Source: Ramazzottius varieornatus (Eukaryota > Tardigrada > Eutardigrada > Parachela > Ramazzottiidae). From it: a DNA stretch of 64,000 nt. Below, piece by piece: positions 12,170-24,819 of the stretch (within the stretch, counting starts at the first letter, position 1; every line of letters begins with the position of its first letter). Under the pieces are notes generated by a model that made no database searches, was not told the DNA's origin, and worked only from the letters and a program-made list of their open reading frames with translations. A program made the translations under genes and the position numbers. The stretch is from the NCBI GenBank assembly GCA_001949185.1, contig BDGG01000009.1, positions 1,793,135 through 1,857,134 on the forward strand, read 5' to 3'.

Positions 12170-15100
12170 ATGTCCAATCGAAAGGATAAGGCTTACCAAA
12201 GGATGGGCCATAACGAGACGAGCGACGAGGAAAATGATGCCATCTACAGCACACCTCGACGCCCCAAGGGGACAGGCGGCAGGAAGGGCAGTGTGGCCAG
12301 TGATGGCGCAAGTCAGCAGCTGCTGCAGCTGACAGCCAAGAGGTCCTTATCCTCCGTCAGCGTCACCCTAGCCAATCTGCCCCTCGACGAGCGCAACTTC
12401 CTTGTCCTAGTCGAAGATGGCAGCGTTTCTGCCGTCGACAGATTCCTGGAGGTAAGTTCCCTTCTCTTGCCGACCTGCGTCACATCTTCTTGTCAGTGCA
12501 TTAGGCAAAGTTGTAGGATCATCCTTACGTCAACGTCAACTGCCGCGATATCCATGGCATCAGCGCTCTACACCGGGCCGTTCGCAGCGAGGACTTTGAG
12601 ATGATTGGCTTCTTGATCAATCGGCCCAACGTCTACGCCGGCGATACGACATTGCACGCCGTCGAGCTGGGCAACACCGAAGTGGTCACTCTTCTCCTGG
12701 AAGGCTTGAGGTAATGAAGAGCTGACACAGGGCCATGTGCCCCCATGCCACTTGGCCCTTCTCTCTGTCAGCTCTGACAAGTTAGTTCCCCATCATCGTC
12801 CTGTAATTCCTTTCTGACCGTCGACAGGAAGAGAGATAAGCGACTGGAATTTCATGGCGTGCAGGACAGCGTCGACTTCACACCGGATATCACCCCTTTA
12901 ATGTTGGCGGCTCACCTCAGTAAGTAAGTTCCATTCATTCACCACTTTGCGATGTCGCTTGCTTCCATTGAGACAGGACCACCCTACGGTCTGCGCCCTC
13001 TCCTTTGATGGGCATGTCCAGCCTGCTGGCGCGCCATCAGGTGCCTGAGCTCAGCTAGGCCTCCCTGCCGCTTGGTAAACCAGTGGTCAGCTTGTACAGC
13101 CACCACAATGCATGCCTGCGCGCTCTTCCATCCGCCTTTTCTGCCCGCTTTCCACTTGGAGTTGCGGCTGCTTAGTCGGTATTGCGGTCTGCAAGCCGCC
13201 AAAAAGAGAGACATGGGCGAGCGTGCAGTGGATGCAAACCTTCCCAAGCCAAGTAGTATATGTGTATTTCCAAGCAGTCAAGGATTGCTGCATGAATTGA
13301 CGGGCTTTGTGCCTATATAGATGACTTCAACATGGTCAAGTTGCTGGTCGATCGGGGACACAGCATTGTCCGTCCGCATCCTCCCGGTTGTTTGTGCGGT
13401 CGAGCCGAATGCAGCGGTAACAAGAGCAAAGAGTTTGCCAAGTTGGAATACAGCAAGCGACGCTACAACTCCTACCAAGCCCTCTGCAGTCCCGCCTACC
13501 TCAGCCAGACCAGCAAAGATGTCATCAAGACCTGCTTTAAACTTTGCTCCGAACTCTATAGCTGCTCTAAGAAGGAAGCTGAATTCGCGTACGTAAGTAC
13601 AAGAAGCCTTATATAGGGACATTTGGCGCCATGAAGTTTCAGTCCATCATCGAGACAAGGATGGTAAGTAAATGTAAGCATGGGAGGATTGATTATATGT
13701 AGGGAAAAGTACCTTGAGCTATCGGCCAAGTTGAAGGAATTTGTCAAGCAGTTACTGGAGCAGTGCAGCACGACGGAGGAAGTGGAGTTGATCCTGAAGC
13801 AGCGCCATATGGGCGCTCCCTGCAACGCCATCTTCCCGCGCATCTACCTGGCTCTTCAGTGTCGGCAGCGAGAGTTTATCGCCCATGAGAATTGCCAGCA
13901 AGTGCTGCAAGCAGCCTGGCTGGACGAATGGCAAGACTGGCGGGGCATGTCCGTACTGTCCAAGCTGTTGCGCCTGCTGATGCGCCTCATCCTCTTCCCC
14001 TTTCTGGCCCTGGTCTACATCCTGATGCCGCGGCCCATCCAATGGCTGGAACGCTACATGCGGCCGCCCATCCACCGTTACTTGCTCAGTACCAGCTCCT
14101 ACCTGGCCTTCCTCATCCTCGTCTTCATTGTCATCAGCCATGACCGGGAAGCCAAGTACCGCGGCCCGCCCCAATCCGGCCTAGAATGGGGCATCATTGT
14201 CTACGTCCTGGGCTACAGCTGGGACGCCTTCAAGAGATTTCAGCTGCAGCGAGCTCATACCTTCTTCGCCAGCTGGTGGAACATTTACGACCTGCTCGAC
14301 CTCTTGCTCTTTTACTGTACTTTCGGCATCTGGTACGAACTGTGGCAGCGCCAAGCCACCGTCCCTCCCAAAGACCGCATGGAGTGGGAATGGGACGACC
14401 CTGTCCTGGTCGCCGAAAGCTTGTTCGCCTTCGCCACTATCCTGGCCTTTGGCAAGCTGCTGCAGATATTCCGGGTAAGGTACAGACCTCTTGACTACAG
14501 CAGCAAAAGATATGCTGCTAACTTACATGCCTTTCTTGGCCTGCAGGTCGATCGCCGAATGGGGCCTCTTCTCATCTCGCTGGGCAAAATGGTCTTTGAC
14601 ATGATTCGCTTCCTGGTCGTTTATGTCTGCGTCGTCTTGTCCTTCTCCACCGGCCTGAGCAACATGTACGAGACATACCACGATCAGGTAATTTCTCCTT
14701 CTGTGGCGCTCGCCATATGCTGCACCATGCTGCAGTGATCAATGGTATCAATAGATCAAAGCCAATGCTGATGGAACCAACACAACCCAAAGCGACGCTT
14801 TCATGACCTTCCCCAAGACAGCCAAGACGCTCTTCTGGGCCTTATTCGGCTTGGCACCGGCCGAAGGGCCCGACGTCATCATCGGCAATCGCCACCCCAA
14901 TGGCTCCATCTGGAAGGACTACCAGGCTCGTGAGCACTCCTTCACCCAAGCCTCCGGTTACATCATGTTCGGCATGTACCAAGTCATCGGTATCCTCATT
15001 CTCCTCAACACTCTCATCGCCGTCATGAGTAACACCTACCAGAAAGTAGCCGACAACTCCGATGCCGAATGGAAGTTTGCCCGAACGCAGATATGGGTCA

Positions 15101-15363
15101 ATTACTTTGACCACAGCCATTCGCTACCCACTCCCTTCAACATGATACCCACAGTTCGCACTGTCACAGCTATTATTGCCACTATTCTACGCAAAGACCA
15201 GCTGGATACAAAAGAAGCGCTGCTTATGCGCCAAATGTCCCTTCGCTACTCCGAACTGCAAGGCAGACTTACCAAAACTATCTTTAGTAAAATCGAACGA
15301 GAAAAGGCCACAGAACAGCTGGCTAACCTGCAGAAAGATGTGCAGAGACTACTGGACAAATAA
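12170..15363 (+). CDS. TRPC-type cation channel
   Basis: Receptor-operated calcium-permeable plasma-membrane channel. Exons 12170-12451, 12517-12710, 12828-12919, 13321-13588, 13703-14473, 14547-14687 and 14755-15363 (stop TAA), all GT-AG and in phase. Exons 2-4 encode ankyrin repeats (DTTLHAVELGNTEVV; TPLMLAAHLN-DFNMVKLLVDRG), followed by the conserved TRPC cytosolic linker and six-helix region (helices from about 13950 in the DNA onwards). The pore motif LFWALFGL closely matches the TRPC signature LFWxxFGL, and helix 6 (GILILLNTLIAVMSNTYQ) runs into the TRP box EWKFARTQIW. The last 40 residues look like a short coiled coil. The exon 4 donor is a choice between GTACGT (13589) and GTAAGT (13593); only the first keeps frame. 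The protein is about 775 residues, full length for the family. No palindromic repeat in its introns. Confidence 0.93.
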
Positions 15364-15563
15364 AGCCACTTAAAACTCCTTTCCGCTTCCCCATACTTAT
15401 ATATTCACAGTACCTCCTACCACAATCGCTCCTTCTACCAGTACTGAACAGCAGACAGAAATCAAAGCAAGTACGAATCGCTTTTCAAATAAAAGATAAT
15501 ATAAAAGGTCTTTCGAGATTAGATGGAGCAGAATACTACGGGCGAAAGACTTCAACTGGGACT

Positions 15564-18500
15564 TTAGCTTTCTGACTCTTCTTGGGCATTGAGGGCGCCT
15601 TTACCATCGACAAACTCTTGGTAGATTTCATCGGCGTTCTTGCGGATGAAAGGCCAACTTTTTTTCTTGGCCCGCTGGCGTTCTTTCCATTGGGCCAGCA
15701 GCTCTTTTCGTTCATCGAGGCTCTTCTTGCCTTCTCCCCGCAGACTAGCCAGCTCTTTGGGCAGCGGGTATCCGCTACGTCGGAAGAAGTCAAGCTGCTT
15801 GGCGGTCAGTCGTTGCGGGCGCGGAGTCAGGCTGGTCCACTCCAACAGGTTCAAACACTCTTCCAACTGCGCCTCTAGGGTGGAGGGAACAGCACTGTCA
15901 AACATGCCCTTCATCCTGCCCTGTCTTTCGCGTCCAGCACAAACCGCCTCCATCTCCTTCAAGTCACCCTCGGCCTGACGTTCTACAAAAGACACATTGA
16001 CGTACGAAAAAGTCACCTCTGAGGAGAGATTAAAGTTCAAATGTCATTTCTGGCAAAGTTGCGGAATGTTGAATTATATGTGAATTTGGTTGGAAAAGAC
16101 TCAGGCCTGTCCTTACTTGCAGGAGGTTTTGCTACGGCTGAAGAGTCAATCTGGATGGCTTCCGTCGGGAAAAGCATGAAAGGTTCCGCCTCCTTTCTCA
16201 GATCTTTGATCATTGCCGGAATGAGATCATCCCGATAAACTGTTTACACAGAACGGACTTAGGACAAGCGGAAACGATACATAAGATTCTCCAGCGCAGT
16301 TTCACTGAACGTGCTATTTGCCACGTAAATTTCTTTTCCTCGAACTTTCATCCCCAAATGGGAGCTGGCCACACAGACCCAATAAGATCTTTTACCCCAC
16401 TGGCGCACTTTTTCCATGGTCAATGCCACGTAGCGTGCGCCACTGAAAGAAGGAGCGTCTGGAGTTTGTATTTTCAAGTGGCACACGTCTACCGTGTTGT
16501 TGGCTAGGAAAGAGTGCTCCGCTTGGAGAAATGTTTGCTGCTGCTTTCATTCCTTCACTCAGGTACGAAATTCTGCACCTACCGAGCATCTGCTTGATGG
16601 AGGCTACGGTCAGATAGCAATGGAGCATATGCAGGCGCATACTGTGGGTGGCGATGGCATCATTGGGGAACCAGGTATCCATATCGGGTTTGGCGATTCG
16701 GTTCTGGCTGGGTGTAGGGAAGACGGGCTTGTGGTGGACCATGTGAGTCAGGCCGTTGATCATGAATACGCCACAGTCCACCCCGTTCTGCTGTTGCGGC
16801 GACTTGGGGACGAAGCGAGCGAACCTGCCGCCGTCCAGCTGCCACTCATCACAGCCCGACTTGGCGTTGCGACAAGCCACTTCGCTCTTGGCTTCGGCTT
16901 CCAGCCAACGCTGCAGAAGGTTGAAAGTGAACTTGTGGCGATCGGCGCTGCCCAGAGAGTGAAGAGAGTCGAAGAGCACCATCAGCGTCTTCGGACTGCT
17001 CTTTGCGTCACTGGGGCAATTCTTTGACATCAAGCAAGCACCGGGCTGGTAGATGACGGCCAAGTACCAATGTTGTCTGCCAAAAAGACAATACATGAGC
17101 TAGCGTCAAACCTAAACTCCAACGGCCACACTGGGAGGCTAGCAAACCAAGCGTAACCCATTGCCCGTACAAGTGGCGCACCTTATCAGTATCATTAGGT
17201 GCAAGAATGCGCCACCTGAGACGAAACGTACAACATTACTGTTGAAGTGGCGTACTGGTCGATTGTTCTTGGCCGACAGAGTGCGCCACTCAAGCCGAAC
17301 TTACTCGTTCAAGACTGGTACGACCAAGTATTGCTTCTTGAAGATGTCGATCTTCCTGGTGTGTTCTCGCAACCGCGAGCGAACCTTCTCCGGGAGTTCT
17401 TTCATTTTCAACCCGTCGATGTCTCGGATGGTTCCGAGGTAGGTTTGAAAGAAGTAGTAGGAAAAGAGGTGGAAACGATCGTCGTCCTCTTTACACAGTC
17501 TCAACCTGATAAACTCTATCATGAACTGCACGATACCGTCGCCCAACTGCTGGCCAGTGGCCAACTGGTAGATGTCTCCCGCTGCGATGGAAGAGTTGCC
17601 CAAGATGACTTCTTCGAAGATGGGCACACTGCGGAAGGCCGGATGGCAGTCTTCCGGCAAATCTAGTTCCGTATTCTGGAAAGAATCACACGTCACCAAC
17701 TTCTTAATCTGCGGTATGTCTTCCGGATTTGCAGTTCAGTAGATCAAATGGCAGCCCGGAAAAGCCGGCCTGAAAAAAACACTTCCCAAAGTGGCGCACG
17801 TTCGTCATGTTAATAGACGCCAGCGTGCGCCACTTGAGAAGAGCGATTTTGTCGAGTTTGTTTGACGAGCTGCCTAATCACAGTTCTTACCACATTGGTG
17901 TTATTGGGTCTAGGCGCTTGTTTCTCCACATGTCGTTCTTCTTCTTCTTCGTTGTCCGAGTCCACCAGGACGATGCAGTCTTCTTCGGCGGTGGAGATAC
18001 TGGTGCTGGCTGCAGCAGCGTCGGTCGTTGCGGTAGTACGCTGGCCGTTCCGCGACTGTGCTCGTTTAGAGAAGTCTTCGGCCTGCTTGGCAGCCTGCTT
18101 CCTCTTCTCTCTTCGTTCCTCCCAATCTTCCAAAACACTCTTGATTTTCGGGAAGACGGTGTGCTGTCGAAAACATAGAAACACATTACAACCAGGAAAG
18201 AAGGGGAGGCATGCTGAGATAACCACCTACATACACTAGTTGGCGGTCGACTGAAGACGGATAGTGTATGCAGGTGTCAATCTGGTCAGCAACCATTGGA
18301 AAGGCATGCGAGTATACCTTGATGCGTGGGTTGGGATTGTTGGAAGTAAGTGGCGTTGCCGGGTGAGCTGACTGTCCGTTGAGTATGTGAGGAGCTGCAG
18401 TTGCCTTGAGGGAGGCGTTAGTCAGGGAGGAAGTCTGGAGTTTGGGGCGTTGGCTGCGACTTTTGGCCAGGATGCTTTCATCGGCCCCAGCCATATTCTC

Positions 18501-20288
18501 GTCGCCGTCCATGTCGACCCAGGCCGGGTCATCTTGGTCAGTGGTGGGTACATGTCGGCAGCAATCGGCCTTGGCTCTCTTGTTGGCAGCAGCATTGACA
18601 AGATCTGTCTTGTTGGCTGGACCATCGACTTTAGTGGGGCGTTTCTGTTGTGGTCGCGGAGTGGCCGGAAGGTTGCTGAGTGAGAACAGGCTGCAGTTGC
18701 TATCATCAGGCGCTGGCTCCTCCATGACCGAAGCGTACTTGCTCTTGTTGGAAGGGGCTTTGTTCAGACCGAGAAGACGCGTCTTGGAGACGGCAGACAT
18801 GGAGCTTTCAATGGTACTTCGCTCTTGCGAGGGCCGAGCAAACTTCTTGAAGGTGTTGGGGAAGACGGAATAAGCGAAAGCTTGAGGATGAGGAAAAGAA
18901 GTTGCCTGCCAGCCCACCAGTTTCAGACGGTCAGCCAGAGCTGTCTTTCGGCCCTGCTCTTCCACGTCGCTAAAGTGCAGGCGGAGAAGCTTGACGCTGT
19001 TGCTTTCCTGTGTCTTGCTCTTCTGAATGTCTCGCCGTAACCCACCGGAATCGGTCATCCTCTCCAAGGCCTGCGCTACGTCCTTGGCGAAGGCCGACTG
19101 CAACTCGAAGGTGGCGATCTGATACTGCAGACAGTAGCGACACTTCCGAAGCTCGCTCCACGGTACAGCAACGTTACCAACTTCACCGGAAGTCTCCAGG
19201 TCACAACAAACGTATAAGAAGAAGCTCTGCCGGCTGATACTGACTTCCAACAGACAGTGCTTCTTTTCAAAGATGCCCAAGCCCAAGCATTCGATGGGGA
19301 AGAACATTTGATCGTCCATCATGTCGGCAACGGCCGAAAAGTCCTGCGACTGTAGGGCCTGCTCAATGACCATGTTCTTCTTGGCGTTCTCCGCCGCCTC
19401 CAGTCGTTCGCTGGCCTCTTCTTCTTCCATCGTTTTGACTTGAATTGCGTTGTTTTGAGCATTCTGCCATCGCTCAAAGTTGGCCACAAAGTGAGACTTG
19501 TGCGGCGAATCAGCCAAGTTAAGGCACAGAAACTTATGAGCTGCGCAGGCACTCTCCACATCGAAGACGTCCAGCATGTGCAGCTGCAGCAGCAGCTGGC
19601 GCCTGACCATAGAGCAAAAGTGGCGAGTGGGAAGAATGAGCAAGAGTGGTCGGTGGTGCGACAAGCATGTGCTGATGTCAGCGATATCCTGCCGTCGCAG
19701 GCTGAAGCTATGGCCGCCCTCCAGCTCAGAGACAGTCAGCTTCCACAGCTTGGGCTCGTCCACCCTCCAAGCAAAGGCCACCCTGCCAGTCGTAGCTGCC
19801 AGGTACGAGCCAAACCTACAAAAGGCACCACCATGTCAAGACTGGACAGCCTCCTCCAGCTACCATCAGCTACCCCCACCTCCTCCTACCTCCTTACCAA
19901 ACTTGTACTCCACTGGCGCTGACTGAAGTGGCAGAAGGGAAATACTCCTCCCCTTCCGTTGAGGCCTGCTGTCTGCTGCCATCCACCTTGGAGCTGCCTG
20001 CTCCACCACCCATGTGGACGACAGGCTTGTAATTCGACTGAATGGTGCTGCTTCGCAGGGCTTTGCCCAGCCTTGAACTGAAATCGTTGGTCCACCTGCC
20101 ACCCGACGGCCCTTTCGATTCTGCACTGCGATGGCGACAACGATCGGAGCTTGCAGCCAGGGACGCTAATGGGGACCAGCGCTGCAACTCCTTCCTAGCT
20201 TGACGCTTCCCAGCAGACAGCGCTGGAGCTGCAATCTCAGGACTCGTAGAGCGCCTCCCGATAATGCTGCATTTGTTCGTCTGAGCGC
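15564..20288 (-). CDS. SENP6/SENP7-like SUMO protease
   Basis: C48 cysteine protease that removes SUMO, typically trimming poly-SUMO chains in the nucleus for the SENP6/7 branch. From the 5' side: a low-complexity exon about 20288-19890, a long exon about 19806-18240 with a poorly conserved N-terminal region, an exon about 18165-17890 carrying an acidic SUMO-interacting motif (CIVLVDSDNEEEEE), then the catalytic part. 17690-17300 holds the substrate groove (DDDRFHLFSYYFFQ and DIFKKQYLVVPV), and 17075-16570 the catalytic residues: His in RQHWYLAVI, Asp in LMVLFDSLHS, Gln and Cys in QQQNGVDCGVF. Further exons 16235-16110 and 15984-15564 (TAA stop at 15564) give a charged helical C-terminus not typical of the family. 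The initiating ATG is not settled. Five palindromic repeats lie in introns between 16397 and 17835. Confidence 0.85.
16380..16530. repeat. P1 palindromic repeat, dimer
   Basis: Cores at 16397 and about 16474 (77 bp apart); the second has a diverged right arm (GTGCTCCGCTTGG). SENP-like gene intron. Confidence 0.72.
17160..17300. repeat. P1 palindromic repeat, dimer
   Basis: Cores at 17170 and 17244 (74 bp apart). SENP-like gene intron. Confidence 0.82.
17776..17875. repeat. P1 palindromic repeat
   Basis: Core 17788-17835, right arm through GTCGAGTTTGTTTGACGAGC. SENP-like gene intron. Confidence 0.85.
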
Positions 20289-20976
20289 TACAAAGACAAC
20301 CCCATATTTACAATCACAAAAAAGACCACCAAAACTAAATAAATAGAGGTTTCAGGGGAGGAAGAAAAAGACACGAACAAGTTGAGTTTCGCGGAATGCT
20401 ACTAGCGATACACAAGAAGAATAATGACTAACTATTCGGCTATCGTCCGTCGACCACCGATAGGCGAGCGCGACTGAGCAGCTCTGTCCATAAGATCTTC
20501 CATTCAAAGATAAGAAGCCATTGTTACCACCTCCGCAAAGACGAGGGAATTCTTTTGTTATTCGTAGCGAAGACAGCGAAGTAGATTGAAGAAACGAGAA
20601 GAAACAATTGGGATTTGGGAATGAACAATCACTGACAATCTCCGACTCCCGGGCGCCCTTCGACAGTCACCGGGCGGTTCTGACGAGTTACTACCATTGA
20701 TGGTTTGATTGAGCCAGAGATTCCAAGGACTTTTCGATATCTGTTGCAAAAGAGTAAGTCGCAGTTCCCACAAAGGCGCCAATACCATCAAATCGTCAGA
20801 AAGTTCTAAAACTTTAACTACTAACAAAATTTCGTCAAGCTCGTCGCAGTGGTTCTTCGTGTGGAAGATCATCGAAATTTTCCGAAAGCTGTTCGCAGGA
20901 GATCCTAAGTGGATTTCGAGTGCGATCCCGCTTGGTCAAGCCGTAGCCTGTGCCTTCTGACAGGCCAGTCGACAAG
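20289..20976. other. Intergenic region between SENP-like and CTU1 genes
   Basis: Divergent spacer of about 0.7 kb that probably holds the promoters of both flanking genes and perhaps the missing first exon of the SENP-like gene. No coding exon or repeat that I can support. Confidence 0.45.
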
Positions 20977-22679
20977 ATGCCGTTCCTGTGTAAGCGATGC
21001 TCGCGGAAAGCCATTCTGAAACGTCCAAAGACGGTAAGTGGTATTCAACAGTATTCTACTGGTCTGCTGCAGAACATGCGAGATGGATGACGGTACACGA
21101 AGTATTGGTACGTGGATAGTGTTGCGGCACGGTGTGGTTAAGGTTAGTTTCTTTCAGGGAGATACTCTATGCAAAGAATGTTTCTTCGAGCTTTTCGAAC
21201 TAGAAATCCACGAAACGATCATATGTGCGAAGCTCTTCAAGCCCGGGCTGAAAGTAGCTGTGGGCGCGTCTGGCGGAAAAGGTACGTAGGGCTCATATCT
21301 GTACGATGCGCGGACGACTTGGCCAACGATATACTATGAACTTTGGGTTTGACAGATTCGACGGTTCTTGCTCATGTGATGAAAGTTCTCAACGAGAAAT
21401 ACCATTACGGCATCCACTTAACCTTACTGTCCGTGGACGAGGGTATTACGGGCTATCGGGACGACTCGCTGGAAACGGTGAAGAGGAACGAGCAACAGTA
21501 CGAACTGCCGTTGAAGATCGTATCTTACAAGGTTCGCCGCCTGTCTCTGTGTCAATCTTGTGCAGTTTTTTCCTCTTTTTTTCCTGCAGGGAGAAACAAG
21601 TATGCTGACATGAATTGTCTTTGTAGGATCTGTACGGATGGAGTATGGACGACATCGTGAAGCAGATCGGGCTAAAGAACAACTGCACATTCTGCGGGGT
21701 TTTCCGACGACAAGCGCTGGACCGTGGGGCGACAATGACGGCAGTAGATATGATCCTCACCGGACATAATGCCGACGACATTGCCGAAACTGTCCTCATG
21801 AACCGTTAGTTGCAATCCACTTGTTCTTATCTAGTTACCATTCGATCCTCAAACCGGCAGCGAGATGTCAGTTGGGCGTAAGCGAAAGAATGGCCGAGCA
21901 AGCATGTGCTTCTGTTTTAGTTCTCCGCGGTGACATCGCCCGGCTGAGTCGCTGTACGGCAATAATCACCGGAGCCGAAGGTTCGCTTCCACGAGCCAAG
22001 CCTCTGAAGTACGCCTACGAGAAGGAGATTGTCATGTACGCGTACTTCAAGAAGCTGGACTACTTTTCGACCGAGTGCGTGTACTCTCCAAACGCTTACA
22101 GGTAGGAAGTCCGAACCGCGTACCACCAGTTCCGCCTTACCAATTAATTCACGTATTTTCAGTAAGGTTCAATGATGAAATATGAGGCTTTTTTCATAGG
22201 GGCTACGCAAGAACATTTTTGAAAGATTTGGAATCGATAAGGCCGAGATGCATAATCGACATCATACACTCTGGCGAAAACTTTGCCATCAAGTCTTCGG
22301 TCAAGATGGCTGCGCAAGGTACGGTATATTGAGGACTGACAGGGTTCATCGCTCACCGCTCACCGCTCACCATCGCTCACCAGTCTTACAAAAATGCAAA
22401 ATTCATCTTGTTTGTTATTAGGTAGTTGTTCTCGTTGTGGATTCATATCTAGTCAGGAAGTGTGCAAGGCGTGCATCTTGCTCGATGGTCTCAATCGGGG
22501 TTTGCCACGGCTGACGACGGGGAAGATGAAAAAAGCGCATCGAAGTTTTGCTCAAGTAGGTCCGCTTTAGCGTTTTGGCTTCTGTCAGGGATATGTTTTG
22601 TGGAATCCCAAAGTCTGACGTCATCCTTTTTTAGAACAACAAGCAAGAAAATGGCGAAGTCACGTCGCCGGCCGATTAA
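20977..22679 (+). CDS. CTU1: Cytoplasmic tRNA 2-thiolation protein 1
   Basis: Catalytic subunit of the CTU1-CTU2 complex that thiolates the wobble uridine (mcm5s2U34) of cytosolic Lys, Glu and Gln tRNAs, using sulfur delivered by URM1. Eight exons: 20977-21033, 21157-21281, 21356-21531, 21626-21804, 21921-22101, 22200-22319, 22422-22555 and 22635-22679, all in phase. Visible features: N-terminal zinc-finger cysteines (LCKRC...LCKEC), the PP-loop SGGKDS split across the exon 2/3 junction, [36 protein letters not shown], and the C-terminal CSRCGF...CKAC zinc site. About 345 residues, full length. The donor of intron 3 (GTTCGC at 21532) is weak, but frame and homology require it. Introns are 74-123 bp and carry no palindromic repeat. 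Confidence 0.96.
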
Positions 22680-23440
22680 ATGGTCCACATTGGGACCACC
22701 GCAGCCATCGTTCGGCGCAAGTATCAGCGACCATTGATGTCTTGATGGCGGAAACCGTCGAAAGTCTCCAGGAGCTGGCTCAAGAACATCTGTGAACATC
22801 TTTCGAGGTCTTTCTTATCAAATACTTGGTGCGGCGTATCTGCGATGTTACTCTGAAATTAGTTTTAAACCAAGAAGTTTCGGCTCCACGACTTGATCAG
22901 TTCCTCGATGGTCTCGAATTAAGGGATGTTGGAAGAAGATATTTGCGACCGCGCGAACTCGTCAACGTTGCATCGTTTCCTTTGCTAGCAGAGCTGGAGA
23001 AGCTGATGTTTTCCTGTTCGTTGTTCGGTCACTTAGGTCAATCATTCTGGAGTACGTCTTTCGCAGAATCTAGAGTTCCCGGTTCTAGAGCTGGACTCTG
23101 TCATTCCTGTGACCGTCTTGCGTCACTCTGTGTTATGTAATGTGACATAAGATCTCTTAGCCACAAAGTAGTCAATAATCAACGCATCAAATTGGTGACA
23201 CGTAGCGGCTCAGCTGTTTCCGGTAGTTTCCGCAAATCACGGATTCACCTATGAATCACCTTTTCAAGCTTCCCTCCGCCGCAGCTTTCTTTCTGGATCA
23301 ACGGCAATATCAGGCGCAATCGGTAAGTTGCTCTTGCCTGAAAGTGTATCGTATGTGTAGTGCATGCTGCGTGTCGATATTCACAGATGCTTATATTCCG
23401 TTTGTTTCTAGACTAGCAAAAGACGAGCAACTCCAGAAAC
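22680..23440 (+). other. CTU1 3' region and spacer
   Basis: About 760 bp between the CTU1 stop codon and the DAP1-like start. A plus-strand reading frame of about 100 codons (22826-23140) shows no recognisable domain and no in-frame ATG I trust. Probably 3' UTR, spacer and DAP1-like promoter or 5' UTR. Confidence 0.4.
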
Positions 23441-24224
23441 ATGTCGGACCAACAGGACCATACCGATGTTGAAAAGGAATTGACCAAGGCTGGCCATTCT
23501 CCAGCAGGTATATGCTCGTGCAACGCAGTCTTGCGAAGTTGGTTTGTACATGGCATTGTTGCAAGGTGGGCTTTGCAGTGAAAGTAGGGGGCATGCGAGT
23601 TACTCAACGTGGAGCTCACCATCCTGAGGGCACTAGCCATGATCCCGAAAACCCACAAATGCCACCGCAAGATACCGCTGCCGGTGACAATGCCGTCCAC
23701 GGAATCGGTGGTCTGCATAACCAGTAAGTTCGCATCCGCCGTTTCTAGTTAGTGTGCTACAGAATCTGCTGACCACCATGTCTCATGCACCTGCGTACCG
23801 CAGGCCTGGTATTTTGCTGCGTCGCGAGTGCATGCATCTGAGTCTTAGTGTTTCCTCCCTTTGTGTCTAGGCCGAAGGATCTGCTGGTGACTGGCAGCAT
23901 GGGGGTTCCGGTGACTGCTAAGGTAAATTGGGATTCACAACCAGACAAAAATCCAGAGAGAAGCTTAGCGAAGCCTTTCATGGCCCGGGTTATCTGGGTT
24001 CCGGGATCAAAGGGAGCTACTACAGTACTGTACTGTGTGCGGCAATCGTCTGACTGGCCTTCTTGTTTCAGGACTTGGGCATCCATGAGGAAGCAGTGCG
24101 CCACACTCACGACAAGAAAATGGAGCACATCAAGCACGATAAGCGAGACAATAAACCAGCTCGGGAGAGCGCGGGGTCGATTATCCAGGTTGATCAACCC
24201 CGAAACCACGGCGCCAACCACTAA
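23441..24224 (+). CDS. DAP: DAP1-like protein (death-associated protein 1 family)
   Basis: Small, hydrophilic, intrinsically disordered protein. In mammals DAP1 is an mTOR-phosphorylated negative regulator of autophagy. Exons 23441-23507, 23588-23723, 23871-23922 and 24072-24224 (TAA), all in phase, giving about 135 residues, slightly longer than the vertebrate protein of about 100. The N-terminal signature LTKAGHSPAGGMRVTQ matches the family motif TKAGHPPA...GGMRI; the middle LLVTGSMG aligns with the VFISGVI segment; the C-terminal IIQVDQPRN aligns with the HIQQPRK end. The insert between the last two blocks is rich in His and Lys. The second exon uses the AG ending at 23587 rather than the one at 23579, because only that choice restores the GGM motif. 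Spacing to CTU1 upstream is about 760 bp, same strand. Confidence 0.78.
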
Positions 24225-24819
24225 GGCAAAGATATCCCGAACTTTTTCATGTGTACGGTGACTATTCCGAAATAACTGTCACATCCGCACCTTCTAACCA
24301 CTTGTAGACCTAGATTTGACCCTTTGATTACCGAAAACCAGTCTGTTAAGAACTCTTGACTAACTTGATGGGAACGAAATTGAAAAGCTACACAGTCCGG
24401 TCGCACTTCCGCTTGCACGGTAAACATCTTTCGTCTACGGTTCGAAACTGGCGATAAAATTTCACGATCAACGGGAAAATAGTCAACTAACGCGTACTCC
24501 ATTAGGGTTCTTGATTTTCGCATATATGAATGCGCACTGGGAAGGGACTAGCTTCACTGCAGTAGGGAAATTAGACGAGTGATCGTAGTACTTCTGGCTT
24601 CGAGATCCAGGCAAGTGACAAGTCCCCAAACCAAGTTTGCCCAAACTCAAGTTTAAACTTGAAGTTCGTCAAAAAAACGGAAAAGGCTAAAAAGCACCCC
24701 GGGCAAATCTCTTAACCTATGAGGGGCGACAGTCCGAACAGTGAAGGGGACCAAGGGGTACAGGAGTCACTGGCCCGAGCATTGCAGGGTCAAGGCACAC
24801 GACGACTCAAGTTTTCGAC

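Noticed and set aside
10595-12332. Several open frames of 60-100 codons upstream of TRPC
   Set aside because: They overlap each other on both strands, show no protein-like patterns, and the region fits a divergent promoter spacer.
24092-24107. GTGCGCCACAC as a P1 repeat arm
   Set aside because: It lies inside a coding exon of the DAP1-like gene and has no partner arm or P1 flanks; chance match.
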